Source: an uncultured Rhodospirillales bacterium (GTDB taxonomy: Bacteria > Pseudomonadota > Alphaproteobacteria > Acetobacterales > Acetobacteraceae). Taken from it: a DNA stretch of 18,385 nucleotides. The position numbers and the translations under genes were made by a program. Location of the stretch: the NCBI GenBank assembly GCA_903928045.1, contig CAIYPH010000858.1:1-18385 (forward strand). The letters run 5' to 3'. Every line of letters starts with the position of its first letter. The first letter of the stretch is position 1. Below, piece after piece: positions 1 to 8,070 of this stretch. The notes under the pieces were generated by a model. The model was not told the origin of the DNA and made no database searches. It saw only the letters and a list, made by a program, of their open reading frames with translations.

Positions 1-716
1 AGGCGGCCGCGGCCGCGGCTGTCGTCGCCCGCGAGAATCCACGGCTTGATCCACTGGAACATCGTGCTGTTGGAGCCGCCGGCCTCGATCATTGCGCAGA
101 GCGGCGCGAAGGGGACGCCCATTTTGCTGGCGGCGGCGAAGGTCTCGGAGATCACCACCGCGTTGGTGAAGCTGATGAAGTTATTGACGATCTTGACCAT
201 CAGCGCGGCGCCGAGGGGGCCTGCCTCGATGATGGTGTCGGCATAGGCCGAAATCACCGGGCGGATGCGGGCGATGGAAGCCGGGTCGCCGCCGACGAGG
301 GTGGAGAGGCGGCCCTCCTCGGCCTCCTTGGGCGTGCGGCCGATCGGGGCGTCGAGCAGGGTCACGCCGCGTTCGGCCAGGATGGCGCCGAGACGGCGGG
401 TGAAATCGGGGTCCCCGGTGCTTTTGTCGGCGATGATCATGCCCGGGCGCAGGGCATCGAGGCAGCCATGGGGGCCGAGGATCACCTCCTCCACCGCGGC
501 CACGCCGGGCAGGCAAAGGAACATGACGTCGCAGGCCGCCGCGAGGGCCGAGGCGGACGGGGCCTCGGCCGCGCCCTTGGCGACGAGGTCCTCGATCGGG
601 GCGCGGTTGCGGTGCGCCAGCACGGTGAGGGGAAATCCCTTCAGCAGGATGTTTTTCGCCGCCCCGTGGCCCATCAGGCCCACGCCTGCGTAGCCGACAC
701 GTAGCATCTCGCTCAT
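1..716 (-). CDS. NAD(P)-dependent beta-hydroxyacid dehydrogenase (3-hydroxyisobutyrate dehydrogenase family), C-terminus off the left edge
   Basis: Partial gene: about 238 of the usual 290-300 residues are visible and the reading frame is open to base 1. The N-terminus has the Rossmann dinucleotide motif GVGLMG (residues 11-16). The substrate-binding segment is DAPIGRTPKEAEEG (122-135), where most family members have DAPVSGG. The catalytic lysine lies in KIVNNF (K175). The family reversibly oxidises beta-hydroxy acids such as 3-hydroxyisobutyrate, tartronate semialdehyde or sulfolactaldehyde partners in the cytoplasm. The GRT triplet resembles sulfolactaldehyde reductase YihU, but substrate cannot be assigned from that alone. 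The ATG at 716 is preceded by GGGAGGGA (721-728), which supports this start. It is divergent from the D-2-hydroxyacid dehydrogenase gene, with 110 bases between the two starts. The missing C-terminal helical domain prevents a firmer call. Confidence 0.88.
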   Translation of the reverse strand, partial: MSEMLRVGYAGVGLMGHGAAKNILLKGFPLTVLAHRNRAPIEDLVAKGAAEAPSASALAAACDVMFLCLPGVAAVEEVILGPHGCLDALRPGMIIADKSTGDPDFTRRLGAILAERGVTLLDAPIGRTPKEAEEGRLSTLVGGDPASIARIRPVISAYADTIIEAGPLGAALMVKIVNNFISFTNAVVISETFAAASKMGVPFAPLCAMIEAGGSNSTMFQWIKPWILAGDDSRGRGR

Positions 717-826
717 CCCGTCCCTCCCTGGGTTCTGCCCGCCTGGACACTGCCATGAGGATGTACCATCTGGCCTCCATGCGGGAAGCGGGCCAAGCTG
801 CCGCCAACGCATTTCCGGAGGGGATC
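717..826. promoter_or_regulatory. Divergent intergenic region between two dehydrogenase genes
   Basis: These 110 bases lie between divergent starts and must hold the promoter of each gene if neither is read from afar. Ribosome-binding sites are clear at both ends: GGGAGGGA (721-728, minus) and GGAGG (817-821, plus). The reading frame of the plus-strand gene is open back to an ATG at 755, but that start has no comparable Shine-Dalgarno sequence. I see no convincing -35/-10 pair or long operator palindrome. Confidence 0.45.
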
Positions 827-1807
827 ATGACCGCCAATCGCAAGAAACTGCTGCTGCCGCAGGCCATGTCCGAGGCCGGCTGGAACGTTGCCCGCGCGCG
901 GGAGGATGTCGAGGTGGTCGGCTTCCACGACCTCACCCCGGAGGCCGAGTTCCGCGCCATGCTCGCCGATGTCGATGGCGTGCTGCTGTGGGGAAGGCCG
1001 TTCCGCGCCGGGGATATCGCCGCCGCGCCCAATCTCAAGGCGGTCGCCCGCATCGGCGTCGGCTACGATGCCGTCGAGGTGCCGGCGCTCGATGCCCGCA
1101 AAATCCCGCTGCTGATTGCCGGCACGGCGAACTCCGTGACTGTGGCCGAGCATGCCATCTACTTCATGATGCACCTGGCCAAGCGCGGCTTCGACCAGCA
1201 CGCGTTCGTCCGCACCGGCCGCTGGCGCGACAAGATGCAGGCGCCGATCGTCGATTTGTTCGGCAAGACGCTGCTCATCATCGGCTTCGGGAAGATCGGC
1301 ACGCGCGTGGCGTCGCGCTGCCTGGCGATGGAGATGACGGTGCTGGTGCATGACCCCTTTATTCCCGAGGACGCCATCCGTGCCCGTGGTGGCATCCCGG
1401 CGCCCGACCTGAACGCGGCGCTGGCCCGCGCCGATTTCGTCACCATCCATTGCCCGAAGACGCCCGGCACCGTCGGCCTGATCAGCGCCGAACGGCTGGC
1501 CTGCATGAAAAAGACCGCCTTCCTGGTCAACACCGCCCGGGGTGGCATCATCGACGAGCCGGCGCTCTATGCGGCGCTCACCAGCGGCGGCATTGCCGGC
1601 GCCGGGCTCGATGTGTTCGCGCAGGAGCCGGTGGAGCCGGAGAACCAGATCCCGAATCTGCCCAACGTGATCACCGCGCCGCATATGGCGGGCGTGACGC
1701 TGGAATCGCTCGACCGGATGGGCGTCACCGCGGTGCAGAACGCGCTGTCGGTGCTGGATGGGCGGCCGAACATGGAGAATGTGGTGAACAAGGCGGTGTT
1801 CGCCTGA
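827..1807 (+). CDS. NAD-dependent D-2-hydroxyacid dehydrogenase (phosphoglycerate dehydrogenase-like)
   Basis: 326 residues, a normal length for the single-domain-pair members of the D-isomer 2-hydroxyacid dehydrogenase family, which interconvert a 2-hydroxy acid and a 2-oxo acid in the cytoplasm. The nucleotide-binding motif GFGKIG is at 153-158, with an aspartate after the second strand (VHDPF, D176) that favours NAD over NADP. The catalytic triad is visible: Arg238 in NTARGG, Glu267 in AQEPVE and His286 in APHMAG. There is no C-terminal ACT domain, so it is not a classical regulated SerA. The start at 827 is chosen because GGAGG (817-821) precedes it by 5 bases; a longer frame from 755 would add 24 poorly supported residues. 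It is the first gene of a tightly packed operon with the MFS transporter and the LLM oxidoreductase. Its substrate is unknown; glyoxylate/hydroxypyruvate or an aldonate-derived acid are possible. Confidence 0.92.
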   Translation: MTANRKKLLLPQAMSEAGWNVARAREDVEVVGFHDLTPEAEFRAMLADVDGVLLWGRPFRAGDIAAAPNLKAVARIGVGYDAVEVPALDARKIPLLIAGTANSVTVAEHAIYFMMHLAKRGFDQHAFVRTGRWRDKMQAPIVDLFGKTLLIIGFGKIGTRVASRCLAMEMTVLVHDPFIPEDAIRARGGIPAPDLNAALARADFVTIHCPKTPGTVGLISAERLACMKKTAFLVNTARGGIIDEPALYAALTSGGIAGAGLDVFAQEPVEPENQIPNLPNVITAPHMAGVTLESLDRMGVTAVQNALSVLDGRPNMENVVNKAVFA

Positions 1808-3006
1808 CCTCGCCGAGCATCGGGGCGGCGAGGCCGCCGCTGTGGCTGCTGATCGCGCTTTGCATTTCGGGCACGCTCGCGATGCATATTTTCGTCCCCT
1901 CGCTGCCCCAGGCGGCGCGGGACCTCGGGGTGTCGGGGCCGAGGATCCAGTTGACGCTGACGCTGTATCTCGTGGGTGTCGCGGTCGGGCAGTTGTTCTG
2001 GGGGCCGCTGTCGGACCGCATCGGCCGCCGGCCGGCGCTGCTGGCGGGGATTGCGCTCTATGCCGCGGCGAGCCTGGCGGCCGCCGTGGCGCCGGGGGTG
2101 GAGGTGCTGATCGTCGCGCGGGTCGGGCAGGCGCTGGGCGGTTGTGCCGGCCTGGTGCTGGGCCGGGCGGTGTTGCGGGACGTGTCTTCGGCGCGGGAGG
2201 CGGCGTCGAGCATCGCGATGCTGAATTTGTTCATGTCGATCGGCCCGGCATCGGCGCCGCTGGTGGGCGGGCTGGTGGCGGCGTGGTTCGGCTGGCGCTG
2301 GATCTTCGTGTTTCTCGCAGCCCTCGGGGCCTGGACGCTCGCTGCCACCTTCCGCTTCCTGCGCGAGACCCATACGCAGCGCGGCGCGTCGGTCGGCGTG
2401 CTGCGCGGCTATGTCCGCCTGCTCGGGATCGGGGAGTTCCGGGCGCTGGCGCTGGGTGGGGCGACTTCGACCACCAGTTTCTATGCCTTCCTGTCGGCGG
2501 CGCCGTTCATTTTCGCGGACCGGCTGCATCGTCCGGCGATCGAGATCGGGTTCTATTTCGTGGTTCCCATTCTCGGCTTCTCGATCGGGGCCATCCTGGC
2601 GAGCCGGCTGGTGCGGCGGATCGAGCCGATCCGCCTGGTGCTGGGGGCCAGCGTGGTCGCCACCTCCGGGGCGCTCGCGTTTGCGGTGCTGGAGATGACG
2701 GATCATTTCACGGTTTTTTCCGTGCTGGCGTCGGTGCTGGTGTTCTGCATCGGCTCGGGGATCGTCAGCCCCATCGTGCTGTCCATCGCCATCGGCGTGC
2801 AGCCGGGGATGATCGGCGCGGCGTCGGGGCTCTACGGGTGTTCGCAGATGGGGTATGGCGCGCTGTGCACGCTGCTGGTCGGCCAATGGCCCGACCGGCC
2901 CGGCCATAGCGCCGCGCTGGTGCTGTGCGCATCGACGCTGGTCGGGCTGACGGCGCTGCTCAGCGCGGCGTGGCGGATGCGGAAAATGGGGGGGACTGCG
3001 GCATGA
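1804..3006 (+). CDS. MFS transporter, Bcr/CflA-like drug/metabolite efflux family
   Basis: About 400 residues with roughly 12 hydrophobic segments, matching the Bcr/CflA subfamily of the major facilitator superfamily: inner-membrane proton-coupled exporters. Motif A, GPLSDRIGRR, sits after the second helix (residues 67-76 from base 1804). FVPSLPQAARDLG at the end of helix 1 matches the subfamily's LPALP-type periplasmic entry. The start is uncertain. No in-frame ATG, GTG or TTG exists between 1741 and 1882, and the ATG at 1882 falls in the middle of helix 1. CTG at 1804 overlaps the upstream stop as CTGA, lies 10 bases after AAGG (1790-1793), and would restore a full first helix. Translation is therefore probably coupled to the dehydrogenase gene. 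The 3' end overlaps the next gene as ATGA. It may export or import the compound handled by the two flanking enzymes. Confidence 0.86.
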   Translation: MTSPSIGAARPPLWLLIALCISGTLAMHIFVPSLPQAARDLGVSGPRIQLTLTLYLVGVAVGQLFWGPLSDRIGRRPALLAGIALYAAASLAAAVAPGVEVLIVARVGQALGGCAGLVLGRAVLRDVSSAREAASSIAMLNLFMSIGPASAPLVGGLVAAWFGWRWIFVFLAALGAWTLAATFRFLRETHTQRGASVGVLRGYVRLLGIGEFRALALGGATSTTSFYAFLSAAPFIFADRLHRPAIEIGFYFVVPILGFSIGAILASRLVRRIEPIRLVLGASVVATSGALAFAVLEMTDHFTVFSVLASVLVFCIGSGIVSPIVLSIAIGVQPGMIGAASGLYGCSQMGYGALCTLLVGQWPDRPGHSAALVLCASTLVGLTALLSAAWRMRKMGGTAA

Positions 3007-4016
3007 AGTTCGGTGTGTTCGACCATGTTGACCGCGGGGCGGATGACCTCGGGCAGTTCTACGCCGACCGCATGGCGATCGTCGCGGAATATGATCGCGC
3101 CGGGTTTCACTGCTACCATGTCGCCGAGCATCACGGCACGCCGCTTGGCTGTGCGCCGTCACCCAGCGTGTATCTCTCCGCGGTCGCCCAGCACACGCAG
3201 CGCATCCTGCTGGGGCCGCTGGTCTATACGCTGCCGCTCTACCACCCGCTGCGGTTGATCGATGAGATCTGCATGCTCGACCAGATGAGCCGTGGGCGGT
3301 TGCAGCTAGGGATCGGGCGGGGGGTATCGCCGTTCGAACTCTCCTATTTCGGGCTGTCACCGGAGACGGCGCAGGAGATGTATGTCGAGGCGTTCGACGT
3401 CATCCGACAGGGGCTGGTGAGCCGTGAACTGACGTATCACGGCAAGTACTACCGCTATGACCGGGTGCCGATTGAACTTACGCCAGTCCAGACGCCGCAT
3501 CCGCCGCTGTGGTACGGCATCGGGCGGCCGGACAGCGTGCCTTGGGTGGCGGCGAATGCGGTGAACGTCGTTGGAAATCTCTCGGGGCCGATGATGCGCC
3601 CGGTGACCGACCGCTATCGGGCCGAATGGGCGGCGTTGGGCCGTCCGGCGGAGGAGTTGCCCTTGATGGGTGTCAGCCGCCATATCGTGATTGCGGACAG
3701 CGATGGCGACGCGCTGGCCATCGCCCGGCCGGCCTATCGGAAATGGCGGGAGAGCTTCATGCTGCTTTGGAAGCGCAATAACGCCACCATCCCCAACCCC
3801 AACGCGCTGTTCCCCGAGACCTTCGACGAGGCGGAGGCGACCGGGCGGGCGGTGGCTGGCACGGTGGGCAAGGTGCGGGACTTCCTGCGGCGGACGATCG
3901 ACGAGGGCGGGTTGAATTATCTGCTGTGTCGCTTCGCGTTCGGTGACCTGCCGCGCGATAGCGTGATCGCGTCTGCCCGGCGTTTTGCGGCTGAGGTGAT
4001 GCCGGAATTTGGGTAG
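3003..4016 (+). CDS. LLM-class flavin-dependent oxidoreductase (bacterial luciferase-like monooxygenase)
   Basis: 337 residues, the usual length for the bacterial luciferase-like superfamily: F420- or FMN-dependent TIM barrels that oxygenate or oxidise small organic molecules. The N-terminus MKFGVFDHVD gives strand 1. HVAEHH (39-44) is the typical histidine-containing strand 2 segment. LLGPLVYTLPLYHPLRL (69-85) and the GIGRG loop (103-107) are standard for the alkanal monooxygenase-like branch. The ATG overlaps the MFS stop by 4 bases (ATGA), and a G-rich run in the end of that gene (about 2988-2994) serves as its ribosome-binding site. It is the last gene of the operon and is followed by the hairpin-rich spacer. 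Whether FMN or F420 is used cannot be read here; FMN is more likely in an alphaproteobacterium. The substrate is unknown. Confidence 0.92.
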   Translation: MKFGVFDHVDRGADDLGQFYADRMAIVAEYDRAGFHCYHVAEHHGTPLGCAPSPSVYLSAVAQHTQRILLGPLVYTLPLYHPLRLIDEICMLDQMSRGRLQLGIGRGVSPFELSYFGLSPETAQEMYVEAFDVIRQGLVSRELTYHGKYYRYDRVPIELTPVQTPHPPLWYGIGRPDSVPWVAANAVNVVGNLSGPMMRPVTDRYRAEWAALGRPAEELPLMGVSRHIVIADSDGDALAIARPAYRKWRESFMLLWKRNNATIPNPNALFPETFDEAEATGRAVAGTVGKVRDFLRRTIDEGGLNYLLCRFAFGDLPRDSVIASARRFAAEVMPEFG

Positions 4017-4024
4017 GGAAGGGT

Positions 4025-4048
4025 GTTCTTTTTGTGAACAAAAAGAAC
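4025..4048. terminator. Perfect hairpin downstream of the LLM gene
   Basis: GTTCTTTTTG (4025-4034) pairs fully with CAAAAAGAAC (4039-4048) around a TGAA loop. It begins 8 bases after the LLM stop codon. The stem is mostly A/T and no separate T run follows it on the plus strand, so it is not a textbook intrinsic terminator, although its position fits one. Confidence 0.45.
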
Positions 4049-4131
4049 CAAGAAAACTTTTCGGTCGTTGGTTGCCGGCGGCTTGGCGGGATGGCTTGAA
4101 GCGGTACCAGCCAAACGAATAAACGTTTTTT

Positions 4132-4155
4132 GCTCCTTTTTTTCAAAAAAGGAGC
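4132..4155. terminator. Perfect hairpin downstream of the dpp operon
   Basis: GCTCCTTTTTT (4132-4142) pairs fully with AAAAAAGGAGC (4145-4155). It is preceded on the plus strand by a run of six T (4126-4131) and lies 38 bases past the last dpp stop codon when read on the minus strand. It probably ends dpp transcription or protects the 3' end of the message. As with its partner hairpin, a clean T run on the correct side is missing. Confidence 0.45.
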
Positions 4156-4193
4156 GCTTGCTTACTTGCCCCTGCAATCAATGACACTCGTTA

Positions 4194-5155
<962 letters not shown>

Positions 5156-5159
<4 letters not shown>

Positions 5160-6118
5160 GCGCCGTGCCCCTGGCCGAGCGGGAAGTGGCAGCGAATGCC
5201 GTCGCGCACCTCTGGCGCGGTGGTGCGACACAGGTCGGTCGCCGCGGAACAGCGCGGGTTGAACAGGCAGCCGGCCGGGCGGTCATCGATGCCGGGGACG
5301 ACCCCTGGAATGGTGGGTAAACGGCTGCGGCCGTGCGCCCGCTCGGGCAGGGCGTCGAGCAGGGCGGCGGTGTAGGGATGGCGGGGCGCCGAGAACAAGG
5401 CGTCGGTCGATTGCTGCTCGACCATCTGGCCGGCATACATCACCTGCACCCGATGCGCGGTCTCGGCGACGACGCCCATGTCGTGGGTTATGAGCACGAG
5501 GCCCATGCGATGCTCGGCTTGCAAGCCGATCAGCAGGTCGAGGATCTGCTTCTGGATGGTGACGTCGAGCGCCGTCGTTGGCTCGTCGGCGATCAGCAGC
5601 CGCGGGTTGCAGGAGATCGCCATGGCGATCATCACGCGCTGGTTCATGCCGCCGGACATCTGGTGCGGGAAGGCGTTCATCCGCCGGCCGGGATCGGGGA
5701 TGCCGACCTGGTCCAGCAATTCGACCACCCGATCGCGGATTTTCGGCTTGGGCACGGCGTGGTGGGCCCGCAGGGCCTCGCCGATCTGCCAGCCGACGGG
5801 GTAGCAGGGGTTGAGCGAGGTCATCGGCTCCTGAAACACCATCGCCATGTCCTTGCCGACCACCTTGCGCCGATCGCGGGCGGAGAGGCCCTGCAGGTCG
5901 ATGCCGCCGAAGCGCATGACGTCGGCGGTGACGCGGCCGGGCCAGCCGATGAGGCCCATTGCGGCGAGCATCGAGACCGATTTACCAGAGCCGGATTCGC
6001 CGACGACGCACAGGATCTCGCCCTCATCGACCGTGACATCGACGCCGTCGACGGCGCGGAACCGGCCGCGGGCGGTGCCGAACTCGACGACGAGGTTGCG
6101 GATTTCGAGCAGGGCCAT
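5156..6118 (-). CDS. dppD: Dipeptide/oligopeptide ABC transporter ATP-binding protein, DppD/OppD type
   Basis: 320 residues. Walker A is GESGSGKS (40-47), Walker B ends in LLIADEP (174-180) and the H-loop is THD (211-213). The signature region reads MSGGMNQR (154-161), with Met in place of the usual Gln after SGG, which is normal in DppD-type subunits. The C-terminal extension has [10 protein letters not shown] (281-290), and cysteines C284, C290, C297 and C310 form a four-cysteine set. It pairs with DppF on the cytoplasmic face of the DppBC channel. The ATG shares one base with the dppC stop (TGATG) and the 3' end overlaps dppF by 4 bases, so translation of the two ATPases is probably coupled. 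Confidence 0.94.
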
Positions 6119-7002
6119 CAGCGCTTCAACTTGGGATCAAGGGCGTCGCGCAGCCCGTCGCCGACGAGGTTGAAGGCGAGCACGGTGAACAGGATGGCGA
6201 GGCCGGGCAGCGCCAGCACCCACCAGGCCCGCTGGTAGAACTGCAACGCGCCGGACAGCATGGTGCCCCATTCCGGCGTTGGCGGTTGCGCTCCGAGGCC
6301 GAGAAAGCCGAGAGCCGCGGCGTCGAGGATCGCCACCGCGAAGCCGAGGCTGACCTGCACGATCAGCGGTGCGAGGCAATTCGGCAGCACGGTGTCGAAC
6401 ATCAGCCGGAACGTGCGGGCGCCGGCGCTGCGGCTGGCGGTGACGTAGTCTCGCGCCAGCTCGGCCAACGCGGAGGCGCGCGCGAGGCGGGTATAGCCGG
6501 GAAGCGTCACCACGACGACGGCGAGCATGGCGTTGAACAGGCCGGGGCCGAGGATGGCGACGATGACGATGGCCAGCAGCAGCGAGGGGAAGACCAGCAG
6601 GATGTCCATCAGCCGCATGATGAAGATATCGACCACCCCGCCGGCGAAGGCCGCGGTGAGGCCGAGCGTGGTGCCGGTGATCAGCGCGAGGCTGGCGACC
6701 GAGAAGCCGATGATGATCGAGAGCCGCGCGCCGTAGATCAGCCGGGAGAGCATGTCGCGCCCGACATCGTCGGTGCCGAGCGGGTAGTCCCACAACCCGC
6801 CTTCCTGCCAGATCGGCGGGATGAGGAAATGCTCGCGGAACTGCTCGACCGGGGAATGCAGCGCCAGCACGTCGGCCAAGGCCGAGACGGTGATGAGGAT
6901 GCACATCAGCGCCAGGCCGACCACGGCGCCGCGGTTCTCGGCGAAGCTGCGCCAGAACAAGGCGAGGCGGCCGGGCATCGGCGCGGCTTGCGTGGCGGAC
7001 AT
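6118..7002 (-). CDS. dppC: Dipeptide/oligopeptide ABC transporter permease, DppC type
   Basis: 294 residues with about six transmembrane helices. An N-terminal cytoplasmic stretch ([11 protein letters not shown], then [11 protein letters not shown]) leads into helix 1 (about 25-46). The large periplasmic loop contains [10 protein letters not shown], a hallmark of DppC/OppC. Five further helices run from about residue 93 to the end. The EAA-type coupling loop is in the segment [19 protein letters not shown], which docks on the ATPases. The protein ends in [14 protein letters not shown], the usual C-terminus of the family. Its ATG shares one base with the dppB stop (TGATG), and the same arrangement links it to dppD. 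Confidence 0.94.
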   Translation of the reverse strand: MSATQAAPMPGRLALFWRSFAENRGAVVGLALMCILITVSALADVLALHSPVEQFREHFLIPPIWQEGGLWDYPLGTDDVGRDMLSRLIYGARLSIIIGFSVASLALITGTTLGLTAAFAGGVVDIFIMRLMDILLVFPSLLLAIVIVAILGPGLFNAMLAVVVVTLPGYTRLARASALAELARDYVTASRSAGARTFRLMFDTVLPNCLAPLIVQVSLGFAVAILDAAALGFLGLGAQPPTPEWGTMLSGALQFYQRAWWVLALPGLAILFTVLAFNLVGDGLRDALDPKLKR

Positions 7003-8006
7003 CAGCGGCGGATCCGCGGATTGAGGAAGCCGTAGAGCAGGTCGACCCCGAGATTGACCAGGATCACCAGCACCGCGATCAGCAGCGTGCCGGTCTGCAG
7101 CACCGGGTAGTCACGCCGCGCGATGCTTTCCACCAGCCAATGGCCGACGCCCGGCCAGGAGAAGATGGTCTCGGTGAGGATGGCGCCGCCCAGCAGGCCG
7201 CTGACGGACAGGCCGATGACGGTGACGACCGGGATGAGCGCATTTCGCAGCGCATGCACGATGACGACCCGCATGCCCGACAGGCCCTTGGCGCGAGCGG
7301 TGCGGACATAGTCCTCGTTCAGCACCTCGAGCATCGAGGAGCGGGTCATGCGGGCGATGATGGCCAGCGGGATGGTGCCGAGCACGATCATCGGCAGCAC
7401 GATGTGGCTCCAGGCGGAGCGGCAGGCCCCCTCATCGTCGGACCAGTTGCAATCGATCGTCATGAAGCCAGACCACGGCTCGACGAAGAAGGCGTCGGAG
7501 ATCCGGCCGGAGACCGGGGTGATGCCGAGGGTGACGGAGAAGATGAGGATCATCATCAACCCCCACCAGAAAATCGGCATCGAGGCGCCGGTGACGGACA
7601 GGCCCATCAGCCCGTAGTCGAAGGCCGAACCGCGTTTCACTGCGGCGATCACGCCGAGCGGCAGGCCGAACACGGCGGCGAACAGGATGGCGGCCAGCGA
7701 GAGCTCGATGGTCGCGGGAAACAGGGTGGCGAATTCCTTGATCACCGGCTCGCGGGTGACCACCGAAACGCCGAAATCGCCTTTGAGCACCTGAGCTTCG
7801 TAATCGACGAACTGCTTCCACATCGGCTGGTCGTAGCCGAATTCATGGCGCAGTTCGGCCAGGCGTTCCTCCGATATCCCGTGCTCGCCGACCCGCGCCT
7901 CGATGGGGTCGCCGGGCACGAGATGGATCAGCAGGAAGGCGAGGAACGTCACGCCGACAAAGGTCGGCACGATCAGCACGACGCGGCCGAGGAGAAATCG
8001 CAGCAT
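7002..8006 (-). CDS. dppB: Dipeptide/oligopeptide ABC transporter permease, DppB type
   Basis: 334 residues, close to the usual 335-340. Helix 1 (about 8-29) is followed by HLVPGDPIEAR, the DppB/OppB signature at the start of the periplasmic loop. The EAA-type coupling loop is in LNEDYVRTARAKGLSG (229-243). The C-terminus VDLLYGFLNPRIRR is typical. The periplasmic stretch after the third or fourth helix contains two cysteines nine residues apart (C186 and C195), possibly a disulfide. The ATG at 8006 lies 19 bases downstream of a strong palindrome, and its ribosome-binding site is a modest G-rich string. It is separated from dppA by 64 bases, the only real gap in the operon, which suggests unequal expression of the binding protein and the membrane parts. 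Confidence 0.94.
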   Translation of the reverse strand: MLRFLLGRVVLIVPTFVGVTFLAFLLIHLVPGDPIEARVGEHGISEERLAELRHEFGYDQPMWKQFVDYEAQVLKGDFGVSVVTREPVIKEFATLFPATIELSLAAILFAAVFGLPLGVIAAVKRGSAFDYGLMGLSVTGASMPIFWWGLMMILIFSVTLGITPVSGRISDAFFVEPWSGFMTIDCNWSDDEGACRSAWSHIVLPMIVLGTIPLAIIARMTRSSMLEVLNEDYVRTARAKGLSGMRVVIVHALRNALIPVVTVIGLSVSGLLGGAILTETIFSWPGVGHWLVESIARRDYPVLQTGTLLIAVLVILVNLGVDLLYGFLNPRIRR

Positions 8007-8025
8007 ACTTATGCCAGCCCCCCAT

Positions 8026-8055
8026 CCTCCCCTCCCGCCGCGGCGGGAGGGGAGG
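8026..8055. promoter_or_regulatory. Intercistronic GC-rich palindrome between dppA and dppB
   Basis: A 15-base arm, CCTCCCCTCCCGCCG (8026-8040), is followed at once by its exact reverse complement (8041-8055). In RNA it would form a very stable hairpin with a small CGCG loop, 15 bases after the dppA stop and 19 bases before the dppB start. Such hairpins between a binding-protein gene and its permease genes usually protect the upstream message and reduce downstream transcription. There is no following T run on the minus strand, so full termination is unlikely. Confidence 0.65.
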
Positions 8056-8070
8056 GATGAAGGCGCCGTC

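Larger units (their letters stand above)
4017..4193. repeat. AT-rich convergent spacer with two perfect hairpins, candidate dispersed intergenic repeat
   Basis: This 177-base spacer separates converging operons and is far richer in A and T than the flanking genes. It contains two perfect inverted repeats with C-T-run/A-run stems (4025-4048 and 4132-4155) and short AT palindromes such as GAAAACTTTTC (4052-4062). The paired design suits transcription termination from both sides. From memory, similar strings of the type TTCTTTTTG...CAAAAAGAA recur between genes in Acetobacteraceae, so this may be a copy of a dispersed element; that cannot be shown from one window. I see no credible coding frame here. 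Confidence 0.55.

Noticed and set aside
1..22. GCGGCCGC-type repeats at the left edge, considered as a cloning-linker or assembly artefact
   Set aside because: They read in frame as Arg-Gly codons of the truncated dehydrogenase, and such strings are common in GC-rich DNA; the edge leaves too little to judge.
755..826. Longer start for the D-2-hydroxyacid dehydrogenase
   Set aside because: The extra 24 residues have no strong ribosome-binding site and precede the normal first strand of the family; GGAGG lies just before 827.
1567..3360. Minus-strand open frame of 597 codons
   Set aside because: It lies opposite the MFS and dehydrogenase genes, is Arg/Pro/His/Gln-rich with no recognisable domain, and is the usual antisense shadow in GC-rich DNA.
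4017..4193. Short open frames and possible small RNA in the hairpin spacer
   Set aside because: The frames are low in complexity and run through hairpins; no promoter was visible for a separate RNA.
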